NCBI RefSeq assembly: GCF_019097845.1
Contig: NZ_JAHRGM010000024.1
Location: 124,001-188,000 of the forward strand
Direction of reading: 5' to 3'
Source of the DNA: Sphingobium sp. AS12
GTDB taxonomy: Bacteria > Pseudomonadota > Alphaproteobacteria > Sphingomonadales > Sphingomonadaceae
DNA: 64,000 bases
The translations under genes and the position numbers were made by a program. The notes below the pieces were generated by a model. It made no database searches and was not told the origin of the DNA. It saw only the letters and a program-made list of their open reading frames with translations. Positions 49,211 to 57,969 of this stretch are shown here, piece by piece (the first letter of the stretch is position 1; the number at the start of each line of letters is the position of its first letter).

Positions 49211-49339
49211 TCAGCTTTTCAGCGTCACGATGCCGACCGGGCCGGGCTTGGTCGACGGGTTGGACGCATTGGCCTTGGGCGGCTTTTCCGCCTTGGGCTT
49301 GCGCGTTTCGCGGCTCGATTTCTTCTGACTTTTGGCCAT
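49211..49339 (-). CDS. Small basic protein, 42 residues
   Basis: MAKSQKKSSRETRKPKAEKPPKANASNPSTKPGPVGIVTLKS. Very lysine-rich with a disordered look; I recall nearly identical short open frames in other sphingomonads, which supports a real gene. It lies 4 bp from the gene at 48928 and 12 bp from the gene at 49352, in the same direction. Function unknown; nucleic-acid contact is plausible from charge only. Confidence 0.65.
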   Translation of the reverse strand: MAKSQKKSSRETRKPKAEKPPKANASNPSTKPGPVGIVTLKS

Positions 49340-49351
49340 GGTCTGGGTCTT

Positions 49352-49621
49352 TCAGTTTGCGGACGTGAACGGCTGTTGCGCTGCGTTCAACGCCGCTTCG
49401 GCATCATCCTCGGCACGAAATTCGGCGGCGATCGCTTCATCCTCCGTCTCCACCGTGCGGGTCGCGCGGCGGCGTTCGGCGCTGGCGGCGAGCTTTGCTT
49501 CGCGGCCCCAGGCATTGGCGGCGGCAACCGCGACGCGGCGGGCGTTGGGCAGAGTTTCGGACAAGGAACGGGCGTGATGGATCGACTGCTGGGCAAGGCA
49601 GAAGGCGGATGTCTGGGCCAT
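49352..49621 (-). CDS. Small alanine-rich helical protein
   Basis: 89 residues from ATG 49621, chosen because AAGGAG lies 6 bases before it. It is helical and Ala/Arg/Glu-rich (ARRVAVAAANAWGREAKLAASAERRRATR), without signal or membrane part. No family is recognised. It heads a three-gene cluster of very small proteins (49621 to 48928). Upstream to 49880 is non-coding. Confidence 0.6.
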   Translation of the reverse strand: MAQTSAFCLAQQSIHHARSLSETLPNARRVAVAAANAWGREAKLAASAERRRATRTVETEDEAIAAEFRAEDDAEAALNAAQQPFTSAN

Positions 49622-49880
49622 GAGCAGGCTCCTTTGCACGAGGAAATCGGGATAGCAGGGCGACAGGGCGCGCTTCGTCACACGCGCGCGGGTCAGTCAT
49701 GTCGCAAGGGGGCGGACGATCATGGGGCCGCTCAGTGCGGCGGATCGTTCCTTTCACTTGTGAAATAGGTTGGATGGCACGACTTTACAAGGGCGGGCGC
49801 TTTTTCATGATCCGGCCCGCAGCCCCCTTTAACGCTCGTAAAATCCCCTTATGCTGCGGGCAACCAAGGGAGACTTCATC

Positions 49881-51242
49881 ATGCGCCATGCGCTCACGGC
49901 CATATTGGCCGCCGCCAGCCTGTCGTCCATCGCTACCGCCCAGACCGAACCGACGACTCCAGCCCCCGCACCGGCTGCGCCGCCGCAAAGCGCGATCGGC
50001 GCGACGATCGCGAAGGATATGGACGGGCTGATGACGCTCTATCGCGATCTTCACGCCAATCCCGAACTGTCGGAGCAGGAGGTGAACACCGCCGCCAAGC
50101 TCGCCAAACGCCTGAAAGCGATGAAATTTGACGTAACCGAAAAGGTCGGCGGCACCGGCGTCGTCGCGGTGATGAAGAACGGGTCCGGCCCGGTGCTGCT
50201 GATCCGCGCCGATATGGACGGCCTGCCGGTGGTGGAGCAGACCGGCCTACCCTTCGCATCGAAGGTGCGGACCAAGACCCCCGAAGGCGTCGAGACCGGC
50301 GTAATGCACGCATGCGGCCATGACACGCACATGACCGCCTTCATCGAAACCGCGAAGCTGCTGGCGGCGGCCAAGGATGAGTGGAAAGGCACGCTGGTGA
50401 TGATCCTCCAGCCCGCCGAAGAGGTCGGACGCGGCGCGCGGCTGATGCTGGAGGATGGGCTTTATACCCGCTTCCCCAAGCCGACCCACGCCATCGCTTT
50501 TCATGACGCGGCCAATCTGGAGGCGGGCAAGATCGGCTATACGCCGGGCTATGCGCTGGCCAATGTCGACAGCGTTGATATTTTGGTGCGGGGCGTCGGC
50601 GGCCATGGCGCCTATCCGCAAACGACCAAGGACCCGATCGTGCTGGGATCGCGGATCGTGGGGGCGCTCCAGACCTTGGTCAGCCGGGAGCAGGAACCGT
50701 CCGACCCGGCGGTCGTGACGGTGGGCAGTTTCCAGGGCGGGGCCAAGCATAATATCATCCCCGACGAAGCGAAATTGCTGCTGACGATCCGCAGCTATTC
50801 GGACGAGACGCGGGCCAAGCTGATCGAGGGAATCAAGCGGATTTCGCGCGGCGAGGCGATTGCGGCAGGGGTGCCGGACGACCGGATGCCGGTGGTGACG
50901 GTGAAGGACGAATTTACGCCCTCCACCTATAATCCACCCGAATTTGCCGAACAGATGGCAGGCGTGCTGAAAGAGCATTTCCCGCAAGACCAGGTGGTCA
51001 AGACCCCGGCGGTGATGGGCGGCGAGGATTTCGGCCGCTTCTATCGCGCGGACAAGAGCATCAACAGTTTCATCTTCTGGGTCGGCGGCGTGCCTGCCGA
51101 CAAGATGGCGGCGGCGCAGGCGGGACAGGTGACCCTCCCCTCGCTCCACAGCCCTTTCTGGGCGCCACAAGCCGACCGGCTGATCGCATCCGCCAGCGAA
51201 GCGATGACGGTGCTCGCGCTGGATATATTGAAGAAGGAGTAG
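49881..51242 (+). CDS. Exported M20-family amidohydrolase
   Basis: 453 residues from ATG 49881 (AAGGGAG about 10 bases before). A signal peptide (1-20, ending IATAQ) precedes a Pro/Ala linker and the M20 peptidase fold. Metal ligands: Cys145, His147 and His150 in HACGHDTH, then PAEEVGRGA and a lid domain. The class resembles hippurate/N-acyl-amino-acid amidohydrolases. Periplasmic hydrolysis of an acylated amino acid or peptide is expected. Convergent with the nucleotidyltransferase gene. Confidence 0.9.
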   Translation: MRHALTAILAAASLSSIATAQTEPTTPAPAPAAPPQSAIGATIAKDMDGLMTLYRDLHANPELSEQEVNTAAKLAKRLKAMKFDVTEKVGGTGVVAVMKNGSGPVLLIRADMDGLPVVEQTGLPFASKVRTKTPEGVETGVMHACGHDTHMTAFIETAKLLAAAKDEWKGTLVMILQPAEEVGRGARLMLEDGLYTRFPKPTHAIAFHDAANLEAGKIGYTPGYALANVDSVDILVRGVGGHGAYPQTTKDPIVLGSRIVGALQTLVSREQEPSDPAVVTVGSFQGGAKHNIIPDEAKLLLTIRSYSDETRAKLIEGIKRISRGEAIAAGVPDDRMPVVTVKDEFTPSTYNPPEFAEQMAGVLKEHFPQDQVVKTPAVMGGEDFGRFYRADKSINSFIFWVGGVPADKMAAAQAGQVTLPSLHSPFWAPQADRLIASASEAMTVLALDILKKE

Positions 51243-51247
51243 GCTGC

Positions 51248-52237
51248 CTATTGCGGCCGATGCCCCTTGCGCCATTTGGTCCATAAGTGCCGGGCCAGCA
51301 TAAGCGGGGGCATCCGCAGCCAGTGGGAGCGCAGGAAGAAGGCGAATACCAGCGCCTTGCGGGTTTCGCGGCCCCAGCCGTTGCGGGCCAGCAGGCGGGC
51401 GCGGATCAGGCGATCCCATAGCGTCAGGCGCGCGCCGGAGCCGTAGAGTGCGGCGGCGAGGCGTTGCGCCTGCCGGACATGGAAACCCAAGCCATGCCGG
51501 GCGGCGCGGGCTTCCAATATGTTCGGCTCAGTGTCGGCCAGCAGATGATGGATGTCCCACAGGTTGCGCAGGCCGCCCTGCAAATCGCCATCAGCCAGCA
51601 TATGGGCGACGGCGTGGACGACGCGATCTTCGGGCGAGAGGACGTACAAACCGTCACCCAAAGGCATGGCATCGGCGATCATCGCGGCAGCATCCGGGGT
51701 CTGGCGCGCGGTCAGCGGCAATATCGTGTGATGCACGTCGATCATCCGGTCGCGCGTGGCGTGGATCATCGGCGGGAGTTCGTGCATCCACTGGCGATAA
51801 TAGGCGTCGTCATAGGGATCATCCTTCACCCATTCCCAGCCTGCTACGATCAGCGCCTGTTCGACCGCCGCCATCGCCTCCACCGGGACGAGGATGTCGA
51901 GATCGCCGATGAAACGGCCCTGCCTGGCCTTCAGCCCAGCGGCGGCATAGGCGGTGCCTTTGAGCAGCACGACGCGGACGCCAAGCGGCCCAAGCGCCTG
52001 CGCCGCGCGGTCGGCTTCCCACAAGGCTTGGCGCGCTTCGCGGGCGGCGTCGGCCCGCGCGTCGGACAGGATCGGCATGACCGCTGGTGGCACCGTGACG
52101 TCGGCCAGGCGAAAGGCCAGCGTGCCGATCAGCCGTTCGGCACGGGCGGCGGCGATCAGGCTGTTCCAGCCTGACGCATCCAGTGCGGCAACGGACGCGG
52201 GATCGCGCAGCGTCCGCACCAACAGCGCGGCGCTCAC
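51248..52237 (-). CDS. Nucleotidyltransferase of the HPr-rel-A cassette
   Basis: 329 residues from GTG 52237, chosen because GGAGG lies 7 bases before it and it overlaps the kinase stop (GTGA). The active site of this family is GRFIGDLDILVP (two Asp of the nucleotidyltransferase) and VVLLKGTAY just before it. The C-terminal half is helical with LRNLWDIHHLL. It belongs to the NTP_transf_5 type often found with peptide-modification genes. Third gene of a tight operon with the HprK-related kinase and the PqqD-like protein. Confidence 0.85.
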   Translation of the reverse strand: MSAALLVRTLRDPASVAALDASGWNSLIAAARAERLIGTLAFRLADVTVPPAVMPILSDARADAAREARQALWEADRAAQALGPLGVRVVLLKGTAYAAAGLKARQGRFIGDLDILVPVEAMAAVEQALIVAGWEWVKDDPYDDAYYRQWMHELPPMIHATRDRMIDVHHTILPLTARQTPDAAAMIADAMPLGDGLYVLSPEDRVVHAVAHMLADGDLQGGLRNLWDIHHLLADTEPNILEARAARHGLGFHVRQAQRLAAALYGSGARLTLWDRLIRARLLARNGWGRETRKALVFAFFLRSHWLRMPPLMLARHLWTKWRKGHRPQ

Positions 52238-53097
52238 GCCATTTCCTCCCACAGCCGTTCGACCATGGCGATCGCCTCCTCGCCGGTCGGGAAGTCGATC
52301 GCGCGGGCAGGAACATCGCGCACGAAGCGGGTCAGTGCGGTGAAAGCCGGTTCGCCCAGCGCGACATAATTGGTCGAGGCTTGGGTCAGGCGCATGAAGA
52401 TTTCCGCCTGACCAACGGCTCGCATATCGGCGGCGTGGCCGAAGCGGGGGAAGAGTAGCAAAGCGGGCATCGCCCCCTGCCCCATATGCGCGACCGCATC
52501 GGCGCGGGGGACCATATGGCGAATGTCGCCCTTGGCCGTGGCGGCGAGCAGTGGTCCCATGCGGGCCGCCCCGACTTCGCCCGCCACCACGCCGATGGCG
52601 CGATTCTTGAGACTGACGAGGCGGGGAAAGGGCAGGATCGCGCCGCTTTCGAGGTCGAGCAGCGCAAATTCATCGCCCATGAAGCGCCAGCCGCGCTCAC
52701 CCAGTAGGGCAGCCAAGGTCGATTTGCCGGAGCCGGACTCGCCGGTCATCACCAGCACGCGGCCATCCTTCTCCACGCTGGAGGCATGGAGCAGCAAATG
52801 CCGCCGCCAGCCCAGCGCCATTTGCAGGTTCATGCCCATCTCCGCCGCCAGCAGGCCGTGGGACAGGCTCATCGGCGCGGCGTCGGCCAGGCCATGGTCG
52901 CCAGTGATGAAGATGGACGGGTGGATGAAGCGACGCACAAGGCTGGTCGGCTGGAGCCGGACGGTGAAGTCGGCGATCGCATCGGCGGGTTGCGGATAGG
53001 TGGCGTAAAGGCTGGTCAGTTGCGCGATCGGCGCGGGCCAGGCGGAGCCGATGCGGAAGGTCGCAGGGCCGATGCGCAGAGTCAGCTGATGCCTCAT
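52234..53097 (-). CDS. HprK-related kinase A
   Basis: 287 residues. Walker A GESGSGKST (119-127) and the HprK-like HASSVEKDGRVLVMTG context with His104 are clear. The N-terminal domain is not that of true HPr kinase/phosphorylase. It matches the HprK-related kinase A subfamily. It may phosphorylate a small protein or peptide substrate. Overlaps the PqqD-like gene (upstream) and the nucleotidyltransferase gene (downstream) by 4 bp each. Confidence 0.9.
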   Translation of the reverse strand: MRHQLTLRIGPATFRIGSAWPAPIAQLTSLYATYPQPADAIADFTVRLQPTSLVRRFIHPSIFITGDHGLADAAPMSLSHGLLAAEMGMNLQMALGWRRHLLLHASSVEKDGRVLVMTGESGSGKSTLAALLGERGWRFMGDEFALLDLESGAILPFPRLVSLKNRAIGVVAGEVGAARMGPLLAATAKGDIRHMVPRADAVAHMGQGAMPALLLFPRFGHAADMRAVGQAEIFMRLTQASTNYVALGEPAFTALTRFVRDVPARAIDFPTGEEAIAMVERLWEEMA

Positions 53098-53396
53098 GCC
53101 GGGCGCACCAGACCGAGCGCGACCAACGCGTCGAGATGGACGGCGATTTCGCGCATGGCGTCGTCCGCCGGGCCAAGGTCGAAGCTGCGCGCCAGCCGGT
53201 CGTGAATCTGCGCCACGCTGGCGGGGGCGCCGTCGGCCAGTTCATCCAGAATTTCGGGGACCGGGCTGATCACCATATGGGTCTGGCCCGACCGGGGATG
53301 ATAGAGCAGAACGATATCGTCGAGCGCGCAGGCGGCCACCGCGTCCACTCCTTCCCGCCGATAGAGTTTCGTTGCTGCCACTCTCTGCCATCCCAT
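53094..53396 (-). CDS. PqqD-like protein of the HPr-rel-A system
   Basis: 100 residues with the PqqD/RRE-type winged-helix pattern: LDDIVLLYHPRSGQTHMVISPVPEILDELADG ... VAQIHDRLARSF ... LDALVALGLVRP. Such domains bind leader peptides for modifying enzymes. It is the first gene of the three-gene run with the HprK-related kinase and the nucleotidyltransferase. A repeat and the end of the Tat-exported gene lie upstream. Confidence 0.88.
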   Translation of the reverse strand: MGWQRVAATKLYRREGVDAVAACALDDIVLLYHPRSGQTHMVISPVPEILDELADGAPASVAQIHDRLARSFDLGPADDAMREIAVHLDALVALGLVRPA

Positions 53397-53444
53397 AAGC
53401 TACGCCCTGCTCCGGCGCTATCGCATATGGTGCCATCCCACATC

Positions 53445-53536
53445 CGTCATGCTGAACTTGTTTCAGCATCTATTTCTCATCCCAAAACAACTGTTTGATC
53501 TGGCGAAATGGACCCTGAAACAAGTTCAGGGTGACG
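53445..53536. repeat. Intergenic palindromic repeat 3
   Basis: CTGAACTTGTTTCAG (53452-53466) and CTGAAACAAGTTCAG (53515-53529) are perfect complements about 48 bp apart; each half is also partly self-complementary, and CGTCATG/GTGACG extend the ends. It lies between the Tat-exported gene and the PqqD gene, read in the same direction, so it could separate or attenuate them. Confidence 0.75.
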
Positions 53537-53599
53537 ATGAAGGAGATGTTGGCCTCACATATACAATCCCTCTCCTAACGCAGAGGGGTAGCCAAGTGC

Positions 53600-54040
53600 C
53601 TAACGCGGCATCTGGAGCGAGGCGTAGCAGGTGAAGCCGCTGGTGCCTGACTGGAGGCGGCGAATATAGTTGAGATAGGCCTGATTTTGCTGATAGCTGG
53701 TGCCGGGCAGCGGGCGGCCACGCAGCGCCTGCTTGACCTGTTCGCCGGTAAATGGGCGGCCAGTGCCGGGGAAAGCGCCGGGCGTCCCGGCGGGAACCAG
53801 CTGGCCATTGGGGGCGATCAGATTGCCCGCACGGCTGGCGTCCGGCACGGGAATCGTGCAGTTGAGGACCGAGGCAGCGGTATTGGCCAGTGCAGGGCGG
53901 ATCGACACGATCGCGGAGGCCGCCGCTGCGCCGCCCATCAGCAGCTGGCGACGCGACGGCACGGCCAGATCGGGCGTATCGGCCTGCACAGCCGTTTCGG
54001 GCTGCTGGTCATCATCCTGTCCGGTCATCGGCTCGCTCAT
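53600..54040 (-). CDS. Tat-exported small protein near the HPr-rel-A cassette
   Basis: 146 residues from ATG 54040 (AGGA just before it; 54103 is an alternative). A Tat signal SRRQLLMGGAAAASAIVSIRPALA is followed by a mature part of about 90 residues with two cysteines (LNCTIPVPD, FTCYASLQ) and the end SYQQNQAYLNYIRRLQSG. No enzyme fold is recognised. Its position just upstream of PqqD-kinase-nucleotidyltransferase genes makes it a candidate partner or substrate, which is inference. Confidence 0.7.
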   Translation of the reverse strand: MSEPMTGQDDDQQPETAVQADTPDLAVPSRRQLLMGGAAAASAIVSIRPALANTAASVLNCTIPVPDASRAGNLIAPNGQLVPAGTPGAFPGTGRPFTGEQVKQALRGRPLPGTSYQQNQAYLNYIRRLQSGTSGFTCYASLQMPR

Positions 54041-54138
54041 CTGATCCTGATCCGCTATCGGGCTTGCCAAAGCGTCATGATTGCACGCTATTGGGCCTGA
54101 CATCGCAGCAAATACGCGACAAATCCAGTGCGGTAACC

Positions 54139-55413
54139 ATGAATCGACTCAGTCTTTCCCAGATCATCGCGTCCTTCGCCGTCCTCTTGCTCAGCACGGG
54201 CGCTGCCTTGATGATGGGCGCATCCCCCTTTGCCATCGCGCTGCCAGTGTTGGCCGGGGTGATCGTCCTGGCCATCACGGCGGATGCCGGGACGCCACCG
54301 CCCGACGTGCCGGACGTGGCGATGGATGAGCCGGACCTGATCGACCATCCCGATTTCGCCAGCCTGCTGGAGGGGATTTCCGATCCGCTGATGCTGGTGG
54401 AGCGCGGGCGGATTGCGCGCGCCAACCGGGCGGCGCAGCGCCTGCTGGGCGCGCATATCGAAGGGGACGATGCGCGCATCGCCATCCGCCACCCGGCGGC
54501 TGCCGAACGGCTGGCGAGCCTGGCCCCGCTGGCCGAACCGTTCATGATCGAGCTTGTGGGGCTGGGAACGCGCGAGCAGCGCTGGCAGATGCGGGTCGCG
54601 CCGGTGGGTGCAGTGGCCGACATGCGCCGCCTGGTGCATCTAGTCGACCATAGCGGCACCCATGCCGCCGAGCGGATGCGGGTCGATTTCGTCGCCAATG
54701 CCAGCCACGAATTGCGCACGCCGCTGGCCGGGATATTGGGCTTTATAGAGACGCTGGCCGACCCGGAACTCGGCAAGGATGACGAGACGCGGCAGCGCTT
54801 CCTGAAAATCATGGACGGCGAAGCGCGGCGGATGCAGCGGCTGGTCGATGATCTCATCTCCCTTTCGCGGATCGAGGCGGAAAAATATCGCGCGCCGGAC
54901 GCATCAGTCGATCTGGGCGAACTGGTCGCCGAAGCGGTCAATGTGTTCCGCTCCAGCCATGGCGAACGGGGCCGCGAAGTGGAGATGGAGGTTTCGCCGG
55001 GGCGGCAGGCGGTGCAGGGCGACCGGGCGCAGTTGTCGCAACTGCTGCACAATCTGATCGGCAATTCGGTGAAATATGGCCGTCCCGGCACGCCGATCCG
55101 GGTGACGCTGAGCGAGGGGGGCAGCCGCATGTGCCGTCTGTCCGTCGCCGACGAAGGCGAAGGGATTGGCCCGGATCATCTGCCGCGCCTGACCGAACGA
55201 TTCTATCGCGTCGATTCGGGGCGCAGCCGGGCGATGGGCGGGACGGGTTTGGGGCTGGCGATCGTCAAACATATTGTCGAGCGGCATCGTGGACGGCTTG
55301 ATGTCGCGAGCGTACTGGGCAAGGGAACGACCGTAACCGTGCTGCTGCCCCTGATGCATGACGCAGAGAGTCCGGCCTTGTCATCATCGCCCGGCACTAT
55401 GTCATCAAACTGA
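54139..55413 (+). CDS. phoR: Phosphate regulon sensor kinase PhoR
   Basis: 424 residues from ATG 54139. Two N-terminal hydrophobic segments (about 8-28, 31-48) are followed by a PAS-like domain (about 70-170), HisKA with His190 in ASHELRTPL, and HATPase with NLIGNSVKYG, DEGEGIG and GGTGLGLAIV. It phosphorylates PhoB under phosphate starvation. It leads the phoR-pstSCAB-phoU-phoB cluster; the candidate Pho box overlaps its 3' end. Confidence 0.93.
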   Translation: MNRLSLSQIIASFAVLLLSTGAALMMGASPFAIALPVLAGVIVLAITADAGTPPPDVPDVAMDEPDLIDHPDFASLLEGISDPLMLVERGRIARANRAAQRLLGAHIEGDDARIAIRHPAAAERLASLAPLAEPFMIELVGLGTREQRWQMRVAPVGAVADMRRLVHLVDHSGTHAAERMRVDFVANASHELRTPLAGILGFIETLADPELGKDDETRQRFLKIMDGEARRMQRLVDDLISLSRIEAEKYRAPDASVDLGELVAEAVNVFRSSHGERGREVEMEVSPGRQAVQGDRAQLSQLLHNLIGNSVKYGRPGTPIRVTLSEGGSRMCRLSVADEGEGIGPDHLPRLTERFYRVDSGRSRAMGGTGLGLAIVKHIVERHRGRLDVASVLGKGTTVTVLLPLMHDAESPALSSSPGTMSSN

Positions 55414-55427
55414 AACCTGAATGTCAC
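55399..55427 (+). promoter_or_regulatory. Candidate Pho box before pstS
   Basis: Three heptamers with exact 11-bp phase: ATGTCAT (55399), CTGAAAC (55410) and ATGTCAC (55421), compared with the Pho box unit CTGTCAT (6/7, 4/7, 5/7 matches). The array overlaps the phoR stop and lies about 85-110 bp upstream of the pstS start, the expected place for PhoB activation of pstSCAB. Confidence 0.6.
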
Positions 55428-55510
55428 AATGCCGCGATGGAGCGGCCCTATAGCGCCGGTCAAAGGGGGCAGCGAACAGCGAATCGCGGCCTTTCATGAT
55501 GGAGGTTTCC

Positions 55511-56566
55511 GTGAATAAATTCACCTTGTTCGCCGCGACGGCATTGAGCGTCATTTCCCTTTCCGCCTGTGGCGACCAAAGCGGTGGCGGCGCTGGCCAG
55601 ACCCGCGACCAGATTCGCGCGGTCGGTTCGTCCACCGTCTATCCCTTCGCCACGGCGGTTGCCGAACTGTTCGTGCAGGGCAATCCCGGCATGAAATCGC
55701 CGATCATCGAATCGACCGGCACGGGCGGCGGCATGAAGCTGTTTTGTGCGGGCGTTGGTGCGCAGCATCCCGACATCGCCAACGCATCGCGCCGGATGAA
55801 GAAGTCCGAATTTGATATGTGCGCAGCCAATGGCGTCAAGGACATCATCGAAGTGCAGGTCGGCGTCGACGGCCTGGCCTTTGCCGAAGCCAAGAACGGC
55901 CCCGGCTACAAGCTGACTCCCAAGATCGTCTATGAGGCGCTGGCCGCCAATCCCTATGGCAAGGGTCCGAACAAGGCGGAGACGTGGAAGGATGTCGATC
56001 CCTCCCTGCCCGCCATCGCGATTTCCGTCTTTGGCCCGCCTTCGACCAGCGGCACGCGCGATTCGCTGGCTGAGCTGATTCTGGAAAAGGGCTGCCAGTC
56101 CGATCCGGCGATGAAGGAATTGAAGGACAAGAACGAGGACGAATATAAGGCGACCTGCACCCGCGTTCGCGAGGACGGCAAATATGTCGATTCGGGCGAG
56201 AATGACAATCTGATCGTGCAGAAGCTGGGCGCAAACCCCAATGCGGTCGGCGTGTTCGGCTACAGCTTCCTGGAAGAGAATAAGGATACGCTCAAGGACG
56301 TGCCCATCAACGGCGTCGAGGCGACCTATGAGACCGTATCTACCGGCCAATATCCCGGCGCGCGTCCGCTCTACATATACGTGAAGAAGGCGCACATCGC
56401 CGCCATTCCGGGGCTTCAGGGCTATCTGAACGCCTTTGCCGCCAACTGGTCGCCCGACGGCGCGCTGACCAAGCGCGGCATGGTCGCGGCACCCGAAGAT
56501 GTGCGCAAGGCCAGCGCCGAAACGGTCAAGGCGCTGACCGTTCTTGATGGCTCCAAGCTGAAGTAA
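55511..56566 (+). CDS. pstS: Phosphate ABC transporter substrate-binding lipoprotein PstS
   Basis: 351 residues from GTG 55511; GGAGG at 55501-55505 decides this start over the ATG at 55496. Lipoprotein signal with Cys20 (SLSACG). Phosphate-binding motifs IRAVGSSTVYPF and STGTGGG, SGTRDS near residue 180. It captures phosphate in the periplasm for PstCAB. First gene of the transport operon. Confidence 0.94.
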   Translation: MNKFTLFAATALSVISLSACGDQSGGGAGQTRDQIRAVGSSTVYPFATAVAELFVQGNPGMKSPIIESTGTGGGMKLFCAGVGAQHPDIANASRRMKKSEFDMCAANGVKDIIEVQVGVDGLAFAEAKNGPGYKLTPKIVYEALAANPYGKGPNKAETWKDVDPSLPAIAISVFGPPSTSGTRDSLAELILEKGCQSDPAMKELKDKNEDEYKATCTRVREDGKYVDSGENDNLIVQKLGANPNAVGVFGYSFLEENKDTLKDVPINGVEATYETVSTGQYPGARPLYIYVKKAHIAAIPGLQGYLNAFAANWSPDGALTKRGMVAAPEDVRKASAETVKALTVLDGSKLK

Positions 56567-56574
56567 GGGCCATA

Positions 56575-57969
56575 ATGACCGGTCCCGCACTTTTCCTGCT
56601 GCTCGCTGGCCTGGGCGCTATCGCCTGGGTCAGCGCCCGCGCCCGCGCGCTGCGCTTGCAGACCGTGGCACGGGCGACCGGGCGGCGTGATGCCGTCCAC
56701 TCGCTGCCGGGCTATCATGGCTGGTATGTGGCGCTGTGGACGATCGCGCCAGCTGTGCTGTTCCTGGCGGTCTGGGCCAATATCGTGCCTGGTCTGGTAA
56801 CGCAGGCGGTGCTGGCCGATCCGGCGGCGCAGAGCCTGCCTATGGATGATTTCTCGCGCTCCGCCATATTGGGCGAGGCGCGGTCGATCGCGACGGGCGC
56901 GCAGGCCGGGGCGTTCAACCCGCTGGCGCAGGGACTGGTCGAACCCTATCGCGCTGCGATCAACAAATATGGCGTCGCCGGCGCAGTGCTGGCGATCGTG
57001 CTGGCCTTTGCCGGCGGCGCTTATGCCTTCACCCGCGTCCGCCCCGATTTCCGGGCACGCACACGGGTCGAGCGGCTGGTGATGGCGACGCTGCTGATCG
57101 CGTCGCTGCTGGCGATCGTGACCACGGTGGGGATCGTTGCCTCCCTGCTGTGGGAAAGTTTCCGCTTCTTCTCCATGGTCAACCCACTGGATTTCCTGTT
57201 CGGCACCAAATGGTCACCGCAGTCAGCCGCGATGGGCTATGGCAATCAGGATGCCTTCGGCGCGGTGCCGCTTTTCTGGGGCACCATCTTCATCGGCGCG
57301 ATCATCGCCATGGTCGTCGCGATCCCGCTGGGCCTGATGAGCGCCATCTACCTCACCCAATATGCCCAACCGGTCGTGCGTAAGTGGATGAAGCCGACGC
57401 TGGAGATGCTCGCGGGTGTGCCGACGGTCGTCTATGGCTATTTCGCGGCGCTCACCATTGCCCCGGCACTGCGCGACTTCGCGGTGATGATCGGCATCCA
57501 TGGCGCTTCGTCGGAAAGCGCGCTGGCGGCGGGTCTGGTGATGGGCGTGATGATCATTCCCTTCGTCTCCTCCATGGCCGACGACAGCATCGCCGCCGTG
57601 CCGCAATCCATGCGCGACGGCAGCCTGGCGATGGGCGCGACCACCAGCGAGACGATCCGCAAGGTCTTGATCCCCGCTGCCCTGCCCGGCGTGGTCGGCG
57701 GCGTGTTGCTGGCGGTCAGCCGCGCCATCGGCGAGACGATGATCGTGGTGATGGCCGCTGGTCTTGCCGCCAATCTGACGCTCAACCCCTTTGCCAGCGT
57801 GACCACGGTGACGACGCAGATCGTCCAGCTGCTGACCGGCGACCAGGAATTTGACAGCGCCAAGACGCTGGCGGCCTTTGCGCTGGGACTGGTGCTGTTC
57901 GTCGTCACGTTGCTGCTCAACATCGTGGCCCTGCGGGTCGTGAAGAAATATCGCGAGGCTTACGAATGA
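56575..57969 (+). CDS. pstC: Phosphate ABC transporter permease PstC
   Basis: 464 residues, longer than E. coli PstC (about 320) through an N-terminal extension with two extra hydrophobic segments (about 1-65). The permease core with the EAA-type loop DGSLAMGATTSETIRKVLIPAALPG lies in the C-terminal half (about 200-460). It forms the channel with PstA. Its stop overlaps pstA. Confidence 0.93.
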   Translation: MTGPALFLLLAGLGAIAWVSARARALRLQTVARATGRRDAVHSLPGYHGWYVALWTIAPAVLFLAVWANIVPGLVTQAVLADPAAQSLPMDDFSRSAILGEARSIATGAQAGAFNPLAQGLVEPYRAAINKYGVAGAVLAIVLAFAGGAYAFTRVRPDFRARTRVERLVMATLLIASLLAIVTTVGIVASLLWESFRFFSMVNPLDFLFGTKWSPQSAAMGYGNQDAFGAVPLFWGTIFIGAIIAMVVAIPLGLMSAIYLTQYAQPVVRKWMKPTLEMLAGVPTVVYGYFAALTIAPALRDFAVMIGIHGASSESALAAGLVMGVMIIPFVSSMADDSIAAVPQSMRDGSLAMGATTSETIRKVLIPAALPGVVGGVLLAVSRAIGETMIVVMAAGLAANLTLNPFASVTTVTTQIVQLLTGDQEFDSAKTLAAFALGLVLFVVTLLLNIVALRVVKKYREAYE

